The notes below the pieces were generated by a model. The model had not been told where the DNA came from and did no database searches. It saw only the letters and a list, made by a program, of their open reading frames with translations. This document shows positions 48,684 to 61,780 of a DNA stretch of 64,000 nt, piece by piece. The stretch is from contig MU277675.1 in the NCBI GenBank assembly GCA_022385805.1, forward strand, positions 184,594 to 248,593, given 5' to 3'. Position numbers and translations under genes: made by a program. Origin of the DNA: Pilatotrama ljubarskyi (Eukaryota; Basidiomycota; Agaricomycetes; Polyporales; Polyporaceae). The number at the start of each line of letters is the position of its first letter. The stretch's first letter is position 1.

Positions 48684-50367
48684 CTAATCGCGACTTTCAT
48701 TGTAGGTGAAAGAGAGCTTCTCTACGAGCGCGGGCAAGTCTGCTAGAAAGGTGTTCCGAACGATGCACGGAATCCCGGGCGGTACTCTAGCGTTGATGAG
48801 CGCCAGGGTGAAAGACCGAAGTCCACGCCGCAGTCTAGTTTGCCGTTCACGGAGTATGACGGCGAGAGTACTGGACAATGCGACGACATGCCGCACTTTC
48901 ACCCTGCGAATGTCGACCACTACCGTAATTGCCTGGAGTGCAGGACAAACTATTCCACCCGAAGACGGAGACTCGGCCGCCAGCGCGTCGAGGAGCGCAC
49001 GGTCGCTGCCTTGTATGATTCCGATCCGGATGTTGTTCACTGCAGGAAATGCGTCCAGTACTGGCACAAAATCGTGGCCTCTACGCGGCATGCTGCGATA
49101 CTGGAGGACGAGCGTCTTCACCGTCGTATGCCGGAGAAGATGTCGGTCACGTCTCTCGTCAGAGTCTGCATGTGCTCTGACTCGATGTCGCGCCACTCGG
49201 TGGCCACTGAGATGGACAGCATTTCTGCTTCACCTAGGTATGTGTGGAGGCCGATATCCCGGGCCCGAGACCTCACAACCACGCGGTCGGCAGTGGCTAT
49301 GGCGTCAAGACTTTGGTGCCTCGGAATAAGGTGACGGACACTCGTGCCATCCTGGAGGAGCCGACGAAGGAGATGTGCGCAGTGGACGGGAAGCGGATCC
49401 GCTCTAGCAGAGCATCGACGGGGGTTGTGGAAGTGTCGACAAGCTCGAGCTTCTCCAAAACGAGGAACTCGATTGCCTGTGAAGCTGTCTCAAAGTTCCA
49501 GCCAGGGAATGGTATCGCGTCCTTGAGATAGATCGACTTCAACTGGCGTGAACAGCGGGCGAGTGCGGAGAGGAAGTCCTCGGGCGAGGAGATTCAGCTG
49601 TCCCATTCCCCAGCTTCGAGATGCAATTTTTCGAGCGACCCAACAGTGAGCCTAGGGAGAAACGTCCAAGCAGAAACGATCTCTAAGTGACGGAGTCGCG
49701 GAAGCGCAATATCTGCGCAGTGGTCCGAGCTGCCCAGGGCGGACGCAGGTAACTGATCCCGTGTAGACCCCACGATGCATAGGCGCTGAAGGCTGGAGAA
49801 GTGCCCGTCTTTAAGAAGCGGGTACAAGTCGATGGGCTTTTCATCCACGGTGGACAGCTCCAGGTGGGAGATACGGTGGAGGTGCGGTGCCATCACCTCG
49901 GACGAGATCGCCCCACCGCCGCGTCGGTGGGGATACTTCACTCCGAAGAGCTGAGAGGCTGAGCGGAAGAGAATGGTCTCTAGTAACCGGCCATCCCGGT
50001 AGACCATTGAGACCCTGAGCATATCAGCCCAGAATTCGCTCATCGCGATGATGATAGCCCGCCAATGGCGGCAGACATGCATCAGCGAAATCGCAATTCT
50101 GGACTCGCTCGGCCGGAAATGGGCGAATATGCGCATAAGTATTTCAACGGGTAGCAGGCGATGGAGTGGTATCGCCATGTTGCGGAGGGACCACAGACCG
50201 CAAGCATAACTTTCTCCGCGGGTGGGAGGCTGCAGAGTTGCCCGCCCGAGGATCCAAGTGTCTATCTCCCCCAGCGAGAGCACCCGAAGGGCGACTGTGT
50301 CTTCATCGGGTACGCGGATAGCTGGGAAACTGGGGGAAAGATCGTCTGTATTGGAGCTAGCTGCCAT
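48684..50367 (-). pseudogene. F-box protein gene, interrupted
   Basis: The 5' part reads MAASSNTDDL (ATG 50367) and has an F-box at about residues 65-110 (IPLHRLLPVEILMRIF, LMHVCRHWRAI), followed by the Leu-rich region of Agaricomycete F-box proteins (HISHLELSTVDE, LQRLCIVGS). At 49596-49594 an in-frame TGA stops it after GEWDS, yet the same frame continues at once with ISSPEDFLSALARCSRQLKS and runs to about 49297. The similarity-like reading then moves to a second frame (VVVRSRARDIGLHTYLGEAE, about 49290-49160) and a third (TVKTLVLQYRSMPRRG, from about 49125), which ends at 48684. No GT-AG intron removes the TGA. I infer a degenerate gene; the later frame changes could be introns. F-box proteins recruit substrates to SCF ubiquitin ligases. 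Confidence 0.68.
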
Positions 50368-50960
50368 GGATGACGACGGATGTGTACGATGAGGGCTTGC
50401 CTATCCTTGGACGTATCTGCGACTCTACTCCATTTGATCAGGTCCTGGTCTGTGCACGGCACCCATACTATGCGACAAAGCTCACCTTGATGGAGGGTAA
50501 TGTGAACAACGGTTACTGTGCCGGTGGGGGGCCGGTAGAAAGCAGAAAGCTTAAGGAGTTCAGTGGCGGCGGGAGAGTGCGATAACCGTCCAAGTCCGAG
50601 TTGAGGCCTAAGGCGTAACTCCTCGTGGCACCGGCGGCCACGATCCGAACGGTGCAGCTCTGAGGTTCGAAGGCCTGGCCCTTTTCATCCAGTAAATATA
50701 CATGCAGGCAGGACCAACTAGTCGGAGCCGCTCTGTATTAGTGCCTTTTCTTCCGGCGCTTGTGGCATAAGTGGCTGTGTTTTCCCCCGCGAGAACGCGG
50801 GCGCTTATATAGCGTTAACTTCGGTGAGGTCAGCCCGTAGCTTCAGGTGAATGCTCGCGCTTGCTGGACTTGGTGCGCATTCATTCGACCACATACTAGG
50901 CTACTTTACCTCTCCATAGCAGCAGTAGCCACTGTGCGGCTAGTGTTGCATCGGATCCCG
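50368..50960. other. Intergenic region
   Basis: 593 bp between the F-box start (-) and a small gene (+). TTATATAG at about 50805-50812 is a possible TATA box about 150 bp before the ATG at 50961. Nothing else is recognisable. Confidence 0.4.
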
Positions 50961-51377
50961 ATGGATCCGTACAGACGAGCGAGGAAGGCGGTCGCAGCGC
51001 GAGATGGAGCAATCACTCCTGTATGCATCCTGCTCCTCTTGGGATTGTTTGAGAACAATCTGACCTGCTTTGTACTTACATGCACAGACGACCACAGAAG
51101 GGCTGCGGCACGCCTGCCGAGCGGTACAGACAGCACATCGGTTGTACAAGGACGCCGATGACACTCTCGAGACCGTCTGCGGTCCGAACAAAAGCCATTC
51201 GATCGCAATCTCCTTGGATGAAGAGAGCCGGCACAAGGTAAGAGCATCGGGGTCTTGCTCCCGAACCCGGCTGGTCTCACGTTTTGTACGGAGGCAGCGG
51301 ATCACGCACAGAGGGCACAACGCTGCTTCAACGAGTGTCTCAAGCTACTGCAACCACACTGGGACCCGCTGAAATAG
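50961..51377 (+). CDS. Small protein of unknown function
   Basis: Three exons join in phase with standard splice sites: 50961-51020, 51088-51237, 51312-51377; 91 residues. It starts MDPYRRARKAVAARDGAI, is largely helical in pattern (TEGLRHACRAVQTAHRLYKD), and ends QRCFNECLKLLQPHWDPLK. There is no signal peptide, TM or known domain. Support is only the coherent three-exon structure with an amphipathic sequence, so this is a modest call. Upstream coding exons cannot be excluded. Confidence 0.4.
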
Positions 51378-52154
51378 CGAAGTCGAGACATTCAAGTATC
51401 TAAGGATGCTGGCCTTCTTCAAGCTGCGACTCTGTACAGGCTTATGTACGGCGGCCCCAATTTTGCTATGGGATTCCGTACGTGAATCTCTACAACGTGC
51501 TAGTACATTCTCCTGACGAGTAACCTTGGGTCGAACGAAGGAGGTGCAGTGCGTGGTGCAGCGACAGAATGATATCTTCTTGCGTCTCACCAATTTCGCT
51601 GCCGCAGTACAGAGCTGCACCGAGCAATGCGAGACAGTGGAGCGCGAAACCCGCGAGAAGCGCGACGCTGCCGGCAGGCAACTTGTTGCTTTGTATGCCC
51701 TGGAGAACGAGGACACGGAGACCCGCAGCCTCACTACTACCTCGTACAATGACGGAGTCAGATGGGCCCAGGTGGATGATTGCAGATGTTCATCTTGAAT
51801 TTGGGGAGTCATGAGTCTGCGGCTGAGCCGCAGACTCCGCTAGCAAGCTGTACTATATTGCCTTGGCCTGACCATAGATGGTGTATAAATTGTCGACTCC
51901 GGACGCTATGAACGTCGGACTCAGAGAGTTGTACGTTGGAGTGTCCGGTGTCCCGGTCGCATGTACGATAGAGCGCGTCGCGGGCGTCTATGGCACCTCG
52001 CCCTCGCTGAACGCGTCTTGCTACCTGCCCAGTCATCCCAGATATCCTGCGGTGAGGATTCGCGTGCCTGGACATACCCACGCTAGGAACCGTGTCCTCA
52101 AGACTGAACATACATATCCTCTGGAGTATCCAACTGAAGACTGGCTAGCTGGTC
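51378..52154. other. Region with one coding-like stretch
   Basis: A plus-strand open stretch at 51526-51798 encodes a heptad-like sequence (FLRLTNFAAAVQSCTEQCE, then TVERETREKRDAAGRQLVA) but has no ATG and no acceptor I can defend. It may be an exon of an unassigned gene. The rest shows nothing. Confidence 0.3.
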
Positions 52155-54070
52155 ATGGCTCCGAGGATCGAGTACTACTGTCCTTGCCTGGCCGAGTCTC
52201 CCCACCCGCCACCGCCGCATCTGCCATCGTCTTCCTACAGCTTTCATCCCCTCCATAACCTGTTCTTCTGCGAGGAGTGCGACGCCGTGCGTTGTAACAG
52301 ATGTGTTCTCTTGGAAGTCAGCGGGTACTACTGTCCGAATTGCCTCTTTGAGGTCCCTAGTGCGAGTGTGCGCGCCGAGAAGAACAGGTGGGCATCACTT
52401 CGTTATTTCGCTGCGTGGATGACCCTCATGCGTGCCAGGAAGATGCGCACGGAACTGCTTCATGTGCCCGAATTGCCGGAATACCCTGACCGTCGTGCCG
52501 TCGGACCCTCCGGACAATGGAGATAGCAGGACATCGCCCATAGTCGCGACCACGCTAGGAGAGCCCCCATTCTTTCTGTACTGCAATCATTGCCGCTGGG
52601 ACTCTGCAGAAGTGGGCATCACATTTGAGAAACCGACCGGTCTTGCAGGTGCGTCCATGCCTACGGCTACGCGGTCCCTGGACAAAGACGAACTCACGTC
52701 CTCGCCCAGCGCAGCTGCAGAAGTTCGAAGACTCCGCGCCCGAGTCGCTCGAGTTCGAGCGGCTGAAGGAACACTTTGAGCCCTTCCTACGTGCATCCTC
52801 TTCCTCCTCCGCGCTGCCGAGCGCCGCCGCACACCACGTTCACACCAACCCCATCACAGCCGCAGCCTCGTCCGCGCTCGCGCGCGACATCCCCGGCGTC
52901 GGCAAGTACAACCCGCTCGCGCGCAGCCGCATGGGGCGCGACAAGCACGCGCACAGGCACGAGCTCCCGGACTATAAGGCGAGGGTGGAGATCGCGGGTG
53001 CCGCCGCGCTGAGTGGAGAGGCGGACGTCGAGTTCTTGAGGCACCTCGAGGATCTGAGCGAGGTTGCTTCGCTGGAGCAGCGATGGACGAACAGCTGGGT
53101 ATCCTCATTGCGAGAAAAGTAAGTGGCAGACGTAAATGACCCTGTTGAAGCTGATGGACGTCTTTCCATTTCTACTGCTAGCGACCTGAAGCCACTGAGG
53201 ATACCGTTGCAATCCAAGAAGTCGAAACGATGTCCTTCGTGCCGACACATCCTCATCAAGCCGGAACAGAAGGCGCAGTCGGTTCGCTTCAAAATCAAGT
53301 TGGTCGCTGCGAACTATCTGCCCGCGATTAGCGTCACGTTGCCACATGCGCAGGCCGCCATTGAAATGATGAAGCGTTCCTCGACCCTGGGCAAGTCGAC
53401 GTCAGCGGCCGCGGCCGCAGAGGAGCAGCAAGCTGCGGGTTCACTTATAGCGGGCCACTCGTATTCCTTCCACCTCGCGTTCACCAACCCTTTGTACGAC
53501 CCGATCCAGATCCGCCTCGCGAAGGCGGTGCCACAAGGCGAGCTTAGTGACGCAGAGAAGGCCCGGCGCAATACGTTCCACATTCAGCTGCCCAGCAGTG
53601 CGTTCCCCGTTGCAGCGTTCGCGGAGGCATGGGAGTACGACGACGACGAAGAGGACATGTTTGGATTGGACGATGACGGCATGGAGGTCGCTGAGACGAG
53701 AGGGAAGAAGTCGAAGGACGGGCGGGGAAAGTCACGGTCGGTGGGGATCGTCGAGCGACGAGCGAACGTGACCGTCGTCAGTGGGGAGGTACTGATCCCC
53801 AAGGAAGCACGGGGCGATGTCAAGGTATGTTTAGCATTCCCTGCGTGATTTCGACGACGGTCGACTGACGGCCTCCAGTTCAACATGCTCGTCTCCTACA
53901 CGTACAGGTCCGACGATCCAGAACCGGCCGAAGAAACCGAAACTGCGACACCGTCCCGTTCGCACGCAGCTAACAAGATCCCGGAGATGAAGAATTTTTC
54001 GTTCTACACGGTCGTAGACCTGGGGTCGATTGTATACCGCGAGGAGCCGAGGGCGACCGCAGACTTGTAG
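52155..54070 (+). CDS. Dynactin subunit p62 (DCTN4)
   Basis: Pointed-end complex subunit of dynactin, the dynein adaptor for microtubule transport. Five exons, phase checked: 52155-52387, 52443-52648, 52710-53118, 53182-53824, 53879-54070; 560 residues. The N-terminus opens MAPRIEYYCPC and carries the family's zinc-binding Cys pairs: FFCEECDAVRCNRC, YYCPNCLFEVP, CARNCFMCPNC and YCNHCRWDSAEVGI. KRCPSCRHILIKPEQKAQS marks the conserved core (exon 4), followed by LVAANYLPAISV and the C-terminal beta-rich part with FTNPLYDPIQIRLA and NFSFYTVVDLGSIVY. An Ala/Ser-rich insert sits around residues 175-200. The exon 2 acceptor (52442) was chosen because it alone gives RCARNCFMCPNC. Confidence 0.93.
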
Positions 54071-54489
54071 TGGCACTGACTTAGAGGATCATTTGCTAGG
54101 ACTTTGTCTTGATGCATGTCTGATGATCACTGACGGAGATGCTGCGGGCCCGCGACGGACTTCGCAGAAAGTGCGGAGGAGGAGAGGCTACGAGACGCCA
54201 TCACGAGCGCAGCCAATGAGAGGGAGGCATTAATGGAGAAGCTGCTGACCAATACAGCCGGCGTCTGCTGGAATAGCTAGGCACGCTTGCCCTGGATACG
54301 CCCAGCGTCGCATTCAGTGCTGCTATCGCCTGATAGATGATGGCTCCCCGCCCTTGTCCTCGTCCCCGCACCGTCTCGCTTTCCCTTCTGCCTCTTCTCT
54401 TTCTTCCGTCCCGTTCATTATATGCTGCTGTGTCGGCAGTGCCAGACGCAAGCATAACTTCCCGTTCTTTCATTCCGGAATAGTAGGCT
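54071..54489. other. Intergenic region
   Basis: 419 bp between two plus-strand genes. C/T-rich from about 54350 to 54470, the likely leader of the next gene. Confidence 0.4.
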
Positions 54490-55668
54490 ATGGCGTCGAG
54501 CGTCTCAGCCCCAAATCCGCTGGCCGAGACACATCCGACGGCGACAGCGACAGCACCAGCACCAGCGACGGCGGAGACGGGCACGGCCCAGGCGCATGCG
54601 GACCCGGAGCCTCCCAGGCCGCAGGCAGGTCCGCTCCCGTCCAAACGCGGAGAGATAGGTTACGTCGAGGGTGTTCATGACCGTGGGGAACCGACAGAGG
54701 GCCAGGCGAGTGCTTCCACCACCTCCCTCCCCGCCCGCCACCCCGCCGACAGAGACGCACCTCCTGCGGCGGACGCTGGTGCACCACCCTCGGGCGACGC
54801 TCCGCGCGCGGCGTCGCCGAACGCCTCGACGAACACTGCCGGGAAGCGCAGTCTCATCTCGTTCCTTACACCGAAACGGATACCCACATTCGGAGGCCTC
54901 CGCCTCACCTCAATCTCCATCCTCCTCTTACAGGTCTGCCTCTTCGGCGCGACCATCGCCGGCTGGGTGCTCATCGTCCAGCACATGCAAAAGTCCAAGC
55001 CCGCGCCCGCCCCGAGCTCCGGCTCGGACTCGACCTCGGACGCAACGTCAAGCGGCGCCTCCTCAGTCCTCAGCCAGACGTCATCCCAGATATTCGTGCA
55101 CGTCGCGTTCGGCATCACTGCCCTCGCCGAGCTCATCTTCATCGAGCGCTCCGTCTTCCGGCTGCGCGCGGAGCGGTACGGGTACAAGCATCCGGGCGAG
55201 ATCCTTCCCCGCTCGCGTCCGTCGCAAGAGTCAGCGTCGACGGGCATGGCGTTTGCCCCATGGAACCGGCCCCCGCTCCCGACCTACGCGGCTGCGCTTG
55301 CGCAGAGCGGCGTGGGCACGGGCGACGTCGAGGACAACATCATCGCCATCCCGCCTCCCCCCGCGTACGGCAACACGCGCGGCAGCACGCTGCTCTTGGC
55401 CGGGTTCATGAGCAACGCATCGCGTTCGCAGCGGTTGCGGGATAGTACAGGCTCGGCGGCGAGCCGTGCCAGCCGTACCGGCCGGCGAGATAGGCTCGGA
55501 CCTGGAGGGGAGGACGAGGAGGACCGGCCGAAGAGCTACATGAGCGTCGACCCCGAGTGGGAGATTATATGCGACGCTGATAGGGCTCTACAGTTGGAGG
55601 AGACGTTGGCGCGGCTGGAGGAGGGGGGTGGCGCAGGAGGCGGTCGTCCGGGGGCCAGGAGCTCGTAG
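54490..55668 (+). CDS. Two-TM membrane protein, basidiomycete-type hypothetical
   Basis: Single-exon frame of 392 residues. The first 130 residues are Ala/Pro/Thr-rich and disordered. Then PKRIPTFGGLRLTS leads into TM1 (ISILLLQVCLFGATIAGWVLIV), a Ser-rich loop, and TM2 (IFVHVAFGITALAELIFIE). The C-terminal half is soluble with PWNRPPLPTYAAALAQSG, a Pro-rich IPPPPAYG motif (PY-like) and an acidic end containing SVDPEWEIICDADRALQLEE. I do not recognise the family. Strict frame conservation over two good TM helices with basic flanks supports a real gene. TM topology suggests both ends face the cytosol. Confidence 0.68.
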   Translation: MASSVSAPNPLAETHPTATATAPAPATAETGTAQAHADPEPPRPQAGPLPSKRGEIGYVEGVHDRGEPTEGQASASTTSLPARHPADRDAPPAADAGAPPSGDAPRAASPNASTNTAGKRSLISFLTPKRIPTFGGLRLTSISILLLQVCLFGATIAGWVLIVQHMQKSKPAPAPSSGSDSTSDATSSGASSVLSQTSSQIFVHVAFGITALAELIFIERSVFRLRAERYGYKHPGEILPRSRPSQESASTGMAFAPWNRPPLPTYAAALAQSGVGTGDVEDNIIAIPPPPAYGNTRGSTLLLAGFMSNASRSQRLRDSTGSAASRASRTGRRDRLGPGGEDEEDRPKSYMSVDPEWEIICDADRALQLEETLARLEEGGGAGGGRPGARSS

Positions 55669-57562
55669 GTGGTTGCCGGATGGTGGGTGGTGAGTATAGC
55701 CGACCTATCCCTGTGTCCCTTCGGCGTCTCCGGGTTTGCTCACCTGCTGTTTCGTCCCACCCCTAGGTTTACCTTTCGCTCTCGCTCCTTTTTCGTGCTC
55801 GGACGATCCGTCATCACCCCGCCTTCGCCGTGCCGCCATGCTCGTGTACAGTATGTTGTCATCGTCGTTGTACCTGTCCTTTTTTCCACCCGCTGTCTGT
55901 TGCAATATCAAGTCATGCGCTCGTCTTTGGGAATATCGCGCCGCGCCGCATGCAGCAGATGGTTCCGCCCAAGTTCTCCCGCCAGGAAGCTCTCTCCACG
56001 AGTTTGCAATCTTCTGTCCCAGATGCACGGCGTTTCCGATGGTCGTCGAGGTTTTCTGACCGCTGTTAAATTTGCTAGCAGCGGTGGAGCCATTCGCGGG
56101 TCCTAGGACCGCGATGCGAGCAGATTTTGGCGGTGAGAATTCGTGCTATCGGTGATGGTCTGTGTGGCAAAAATGAGCGGTTTCTTCATAGGGAATCTAC
56201 CCCTTAGAAACTTACAAACTTCGTATCGATATTCCCTGCTCCCGAACCCCATAGCCGTGCGCAGCGGACGTCGATGCTCGGACCATCTGTCGACGAGGTC
56301 ATCCCTGGCCTTGGCCTGGAGTGCCTCCCCCTTGGCATGGCTAGCATATCTGTTGGAGAACGGCAAGATGCAGACTTGTAGGACCCGCTTGGAGCGGCCG
56401 TATGTGCGAGTGCAGTTCACAAATTGCTTCCGGGCTACCATGCTCTGATCACCGGAGCGTTTATCAGACTCGTCTTATTCTCCCGTTCCGGCGCACTTGC
56501 CTGGAAACATCTACTCTCTGAGCTGGCGAGGAACGCCCAGGTGCGGTGCACCTGGCCACGACACCGGACAAACAACGCAGACGACGAAACACTACAGGTG
56601 GATCGCGAGATGACGGGCACTCATGACTGTTGCGGCAACGCAAGTTGCCCAGGGACTGAGCAGGCACTGTAACGAGAAAGTCGATGATGTTTGAGCTAGA
56701 AGTGCTCGGTGCCAGTCGCTGCCGACGTCAGAGTATTCGCGAGCTAGAAGCTTGCTGGGGGCGAAAGCGTCCTCACCGCAGGAACCTCGTCGCCATCATG
56801 CGCTTTATCCGGCTACTTGGGCCACAAAACGGAGCAGGACGGCCCAGATGGGCGATCGCCTTGAGAATCTGAGGCGGGGGCATGGATCAGTTTGGAAGCC
56901 GGCGGCGAGGAGAGCGGTACCGCCGGTGCCGGCAGCGTCCCCACGGGGGAAGGTGCAGCATGTGTATCGCGCCTTCGACCCCGCAGAAAGATGATCAGAC
57001 CTTCGTCGGGAACGTCGAACGCTCACGACGACCGCGGCCTCTGCGCGCTGAGATCGGCTTGTACGCTGCGGCGGGCGGGTCACGTTGCGCGAAGGCCGAT
57101 CGAGAGGGCGCCGCGGCCTCGCGCGACGGCGCAGAGGCACCGGAAAAACCAGCCAGGTTCGCGACGTCGAGCGTGACGTTCTCTGCGACCGTCGCGCGTC
57201 CGCCGTCGCTGCACCAACATTCCGAATCCATGCGCCGTCTGCTGATCTCCGCGCTCGCTTTCCTCCAATGTCTGCCTGCATGCACAACTCGCGCACAACA
57301 GCATCAATTCGGTAGCGAAGCACGCCCGGATGGTATCACCCAGCGCATGTCACCCTTCTTCCATGCTGACCGCCTGACCACCCGCATCCATATGCATCCT
57401 CTTCGTCACCCCCAGCCTCTCTCCGGTGCTTGTACCGTCCCGCGGACAGTATATATACCCTGCAGGACGCGCTCTGGCTCCACAGCGTCCCGTCAGACGT
57501 CGTCAGTGTCCGTTTCTCGAGCTCCGTCGTCGTTCTCGCCTCTCTGACAGTCGCCGGGCCTA
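55669..57562. other. Long intergenic region and glucoamylase promoter
   Basis: About 1.9 kb. Frames up to 221 codons occur at 56.8-57.5 kb but lack motifs. C/T-rich 3' flank of the two-TM gene to about 55910. The last 200 bp are the promoter and leader of the glucoamylase gene. Confidence 0.4.
57450..57458 (+). promoter_or_regulatory. TATA box of the glucoamylase gene
   Basis: TATATATAC at 57450-57458, about 105 bp before the ATG. A CCCCAG hexamer at 57410-57415 (CTGGGG on the other strand) fits the CreA core SYGGRG; one such hexamer can occur by chance. Confidence 0.55.
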
Positions 57563-59746
<2,184 letters not shown>

Positions 59747-60220
59747 ATTGCGCGCGCGGGGACGAGAACTCGGAAAGAGGGCGATCGTGGATCGGATTGC
59801 GCGTTGTGGGCGCGCGGTCCTTCACGTACTCGCTGACTTAAGAAGCTATACACGAAAACAACCCCGGCGCAGGCCGGCTGTGTTCTTACTTGCCTTGTAT
59901 ACCAATCGTATCGTGCGCGGATGAGATAGCCGAACGAGCACGCGGTGCGTGGACTCAATTGAGAGCATTGCCTCAGGTACAATTACGGCCCCCGCAAGGA
60001 TGTGGGTCCAGAACTCAATGGGAACCATGCTGTGACAGGGTGCAAACGCCGGGACGGTTTGGCCCTCCAGGTGACCTCGTTGAAGGCATAGACACCGATA
60101 TGGGGCTCCGGAGGATCCATCGATAGCATGATACAAGGTCACGCCGATAGCGAGATTGAGCAGTGCATTGCGATCAAGCAAATTAACTGAAAAGAACAAG
60201 GTATACCACGTCGCTCAGAA
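59747..60220. other. Convergent 3' flanks
   Basis: 474 bp between the glucoamylase stop (+) and the protease C stop (-). No gene or RNA recognised. Confidence 0.4.
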
Positions 60221-61780
60221 TCAGGCGAGCTCAGCGAAACCGACGGCCTTCTTGTCCACGGAAAAGACCGAGTAGACGCTCTTCATGAACCTGCCTCGCG
60301 GAATCAGAATGTACTCGGTCCGGGGATTCAGCGAGGAGAGACGTACGTATCGCCGAGGAGCCAGGTGTCCTTGCCGAGGCCCAGGTCGCTGCCGGCGAGG
60401 GCGCCGATGCACTGGTCAGAGCCAAACTCGACCATGCCAGCGTTGAAGCTGCAGTCGATGTCAACGTTGGTCACTCGCACGAAGGAGAGGGAAACGTACT
60501 CCTCAGCGCTGATGGTCCACGTCTTGCCGCCCCAGCTGAACGACACCTCCGGGAAGGAGTCGCATGGGAGGGACCACAAACCCTGGTCCTTGTCGAACAC
60601 CTGCGCACCGTCCACGCTCGCCCAGAACGCCGCCGCCGCCGCCATGGGCGCAGTCATGATCGTGCTGCCGGAGTCGATGACGGTGTCAAAGCCGGTCGCG
60701 ACCTGCTTGCCCTGGACGGACACCGACGCGCCGCCGATCTGCCAGAACCCGACGGAGGAGGTGAGGTTGTGGTACTCGATGTCGCCCTTGTAGAGGTCCT
60801 TGTTCGTGCCGCCGATGAAGAGCTCGGAGCCAGACTGGTCGAGCTTGAAGGCGAAGGCGCCTTCCGGAGCGGTGCCTTGCTCCATGGCGGTGAAGAAGAA
60901 GGGTTTCTAACGCATGCTGTGAGCATGGCGGAGGCAGAGATCTGGAACTTGAACTTACGCTGTTGAGGTTGGAGAGGGCGGGGAAACCAAGGCCGAACAC
61001 GCCGTCTGAAGGGTCGTTCGTGAACGTGGACGACTCATTGGTTACAGCCGCAAACCGCTGCGCGGTGGCCACAACGCCACCGACAGTAACTAGAGGGACG
61101 CGAACATCAGCGACGTCCACAACCCCGAGGAACCGAAGCATCTCTACCGGTGTCGCTGTACGGAATGCCAGACGTCGAAGAGCCGTCGCCATAGCGGATC
61201 TGGAAGGTACCATTGTGCTTTGTGCTCTCGGACGACTTGGACGGGTCGTAGAGAGCGTGGTTCGAGCAGGACTCGCACGAAGCGGCCGGGACCCAGAGGT
61301 CAGAGGAACCGGTATCGAAGTCAATGGTGAAGTTCTGCGGAGGGTTGCCGATAGTGATTGGGCCAGTCCACTCGAGATCGAAGGATTGGTCGGTGAGCGG
61401 GACGGCGCCACGCTTTCCGCCGAACAACTTCACTGGAAGGGTCGCCAGAGCCTTGATCTCGGCGCCAAATGGAAGCGCGTCGTGGCCGACGTTGCGCTGC
61501 AAGTTGATGAGGTTCTGGCGGTGCTTGCTGCACGGAAAGTGGTCGTCAGCTACGAACGGATGGTCTCATGAAACAAGCTCAATGCGTACTTCTTGAGGCG
61601 AACGAGCTGCCTCACAGCTTTCTCGTAGTCGAATATTCCGTCAGCGGTCTTCAAGGAGCCCCGCTTGTTCAGTGGGACCCTGATGCTTGTCGTCACAGAG
61701 GTGGTTTCATCACGAATGATGGGGGAAGCAGTCGAAAGGAGTGCGAGTGCGACAGTAAAGAGCGTGGTCTTGCAGAACAT
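60221..61780 (-). CDS. Secreted pepsin-like A1 aspartic protease (C), polyporopepsin type
   Basis: Soluble acid endoprotease made as a pro-enzyme. Five exons on the minus strand, phase checked: 61780-61590, 61527-61148, 61089-60959, 60906-60347, 60290-60221; 443 residues. Signal peptide MFCKTTLFTVALALLSTASP, then a propeptide of about 100 residues. The mature part opens near LEWTGPITIGNPPQNFTIDF, followed by DTGSSDLWVPAASC (catalytic Asp 1). FQIRYGDGSSTSGI is the flap with its Tyr. FDTVIDSGSTIMTAP holds catalytic Asp 2. The ending LLGDTFMKSVYSVFSVDKK is typical. No TM or GPI tail, unlike the pair at 41-45 kb, with which it shares only the fold. Possible TATA (ATTTATAA, minus strand) at 61885-61892, about 105 bp before the ATG. 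Confidence 0.93.

Noticed and set aside
56882..57547. 221-codon frame upstream of glucoamylase
   Set aside because: Covers the promoter with TATA box, no domain, stops before the real ATG in another frame.
60686..61411. 241-codon minus-strand frame overlapping protease C
   Set aside because: Alternative frame running through two introns; its only sensible segment (VTVGGVVATAQRF) is exon 3 of the real gene.
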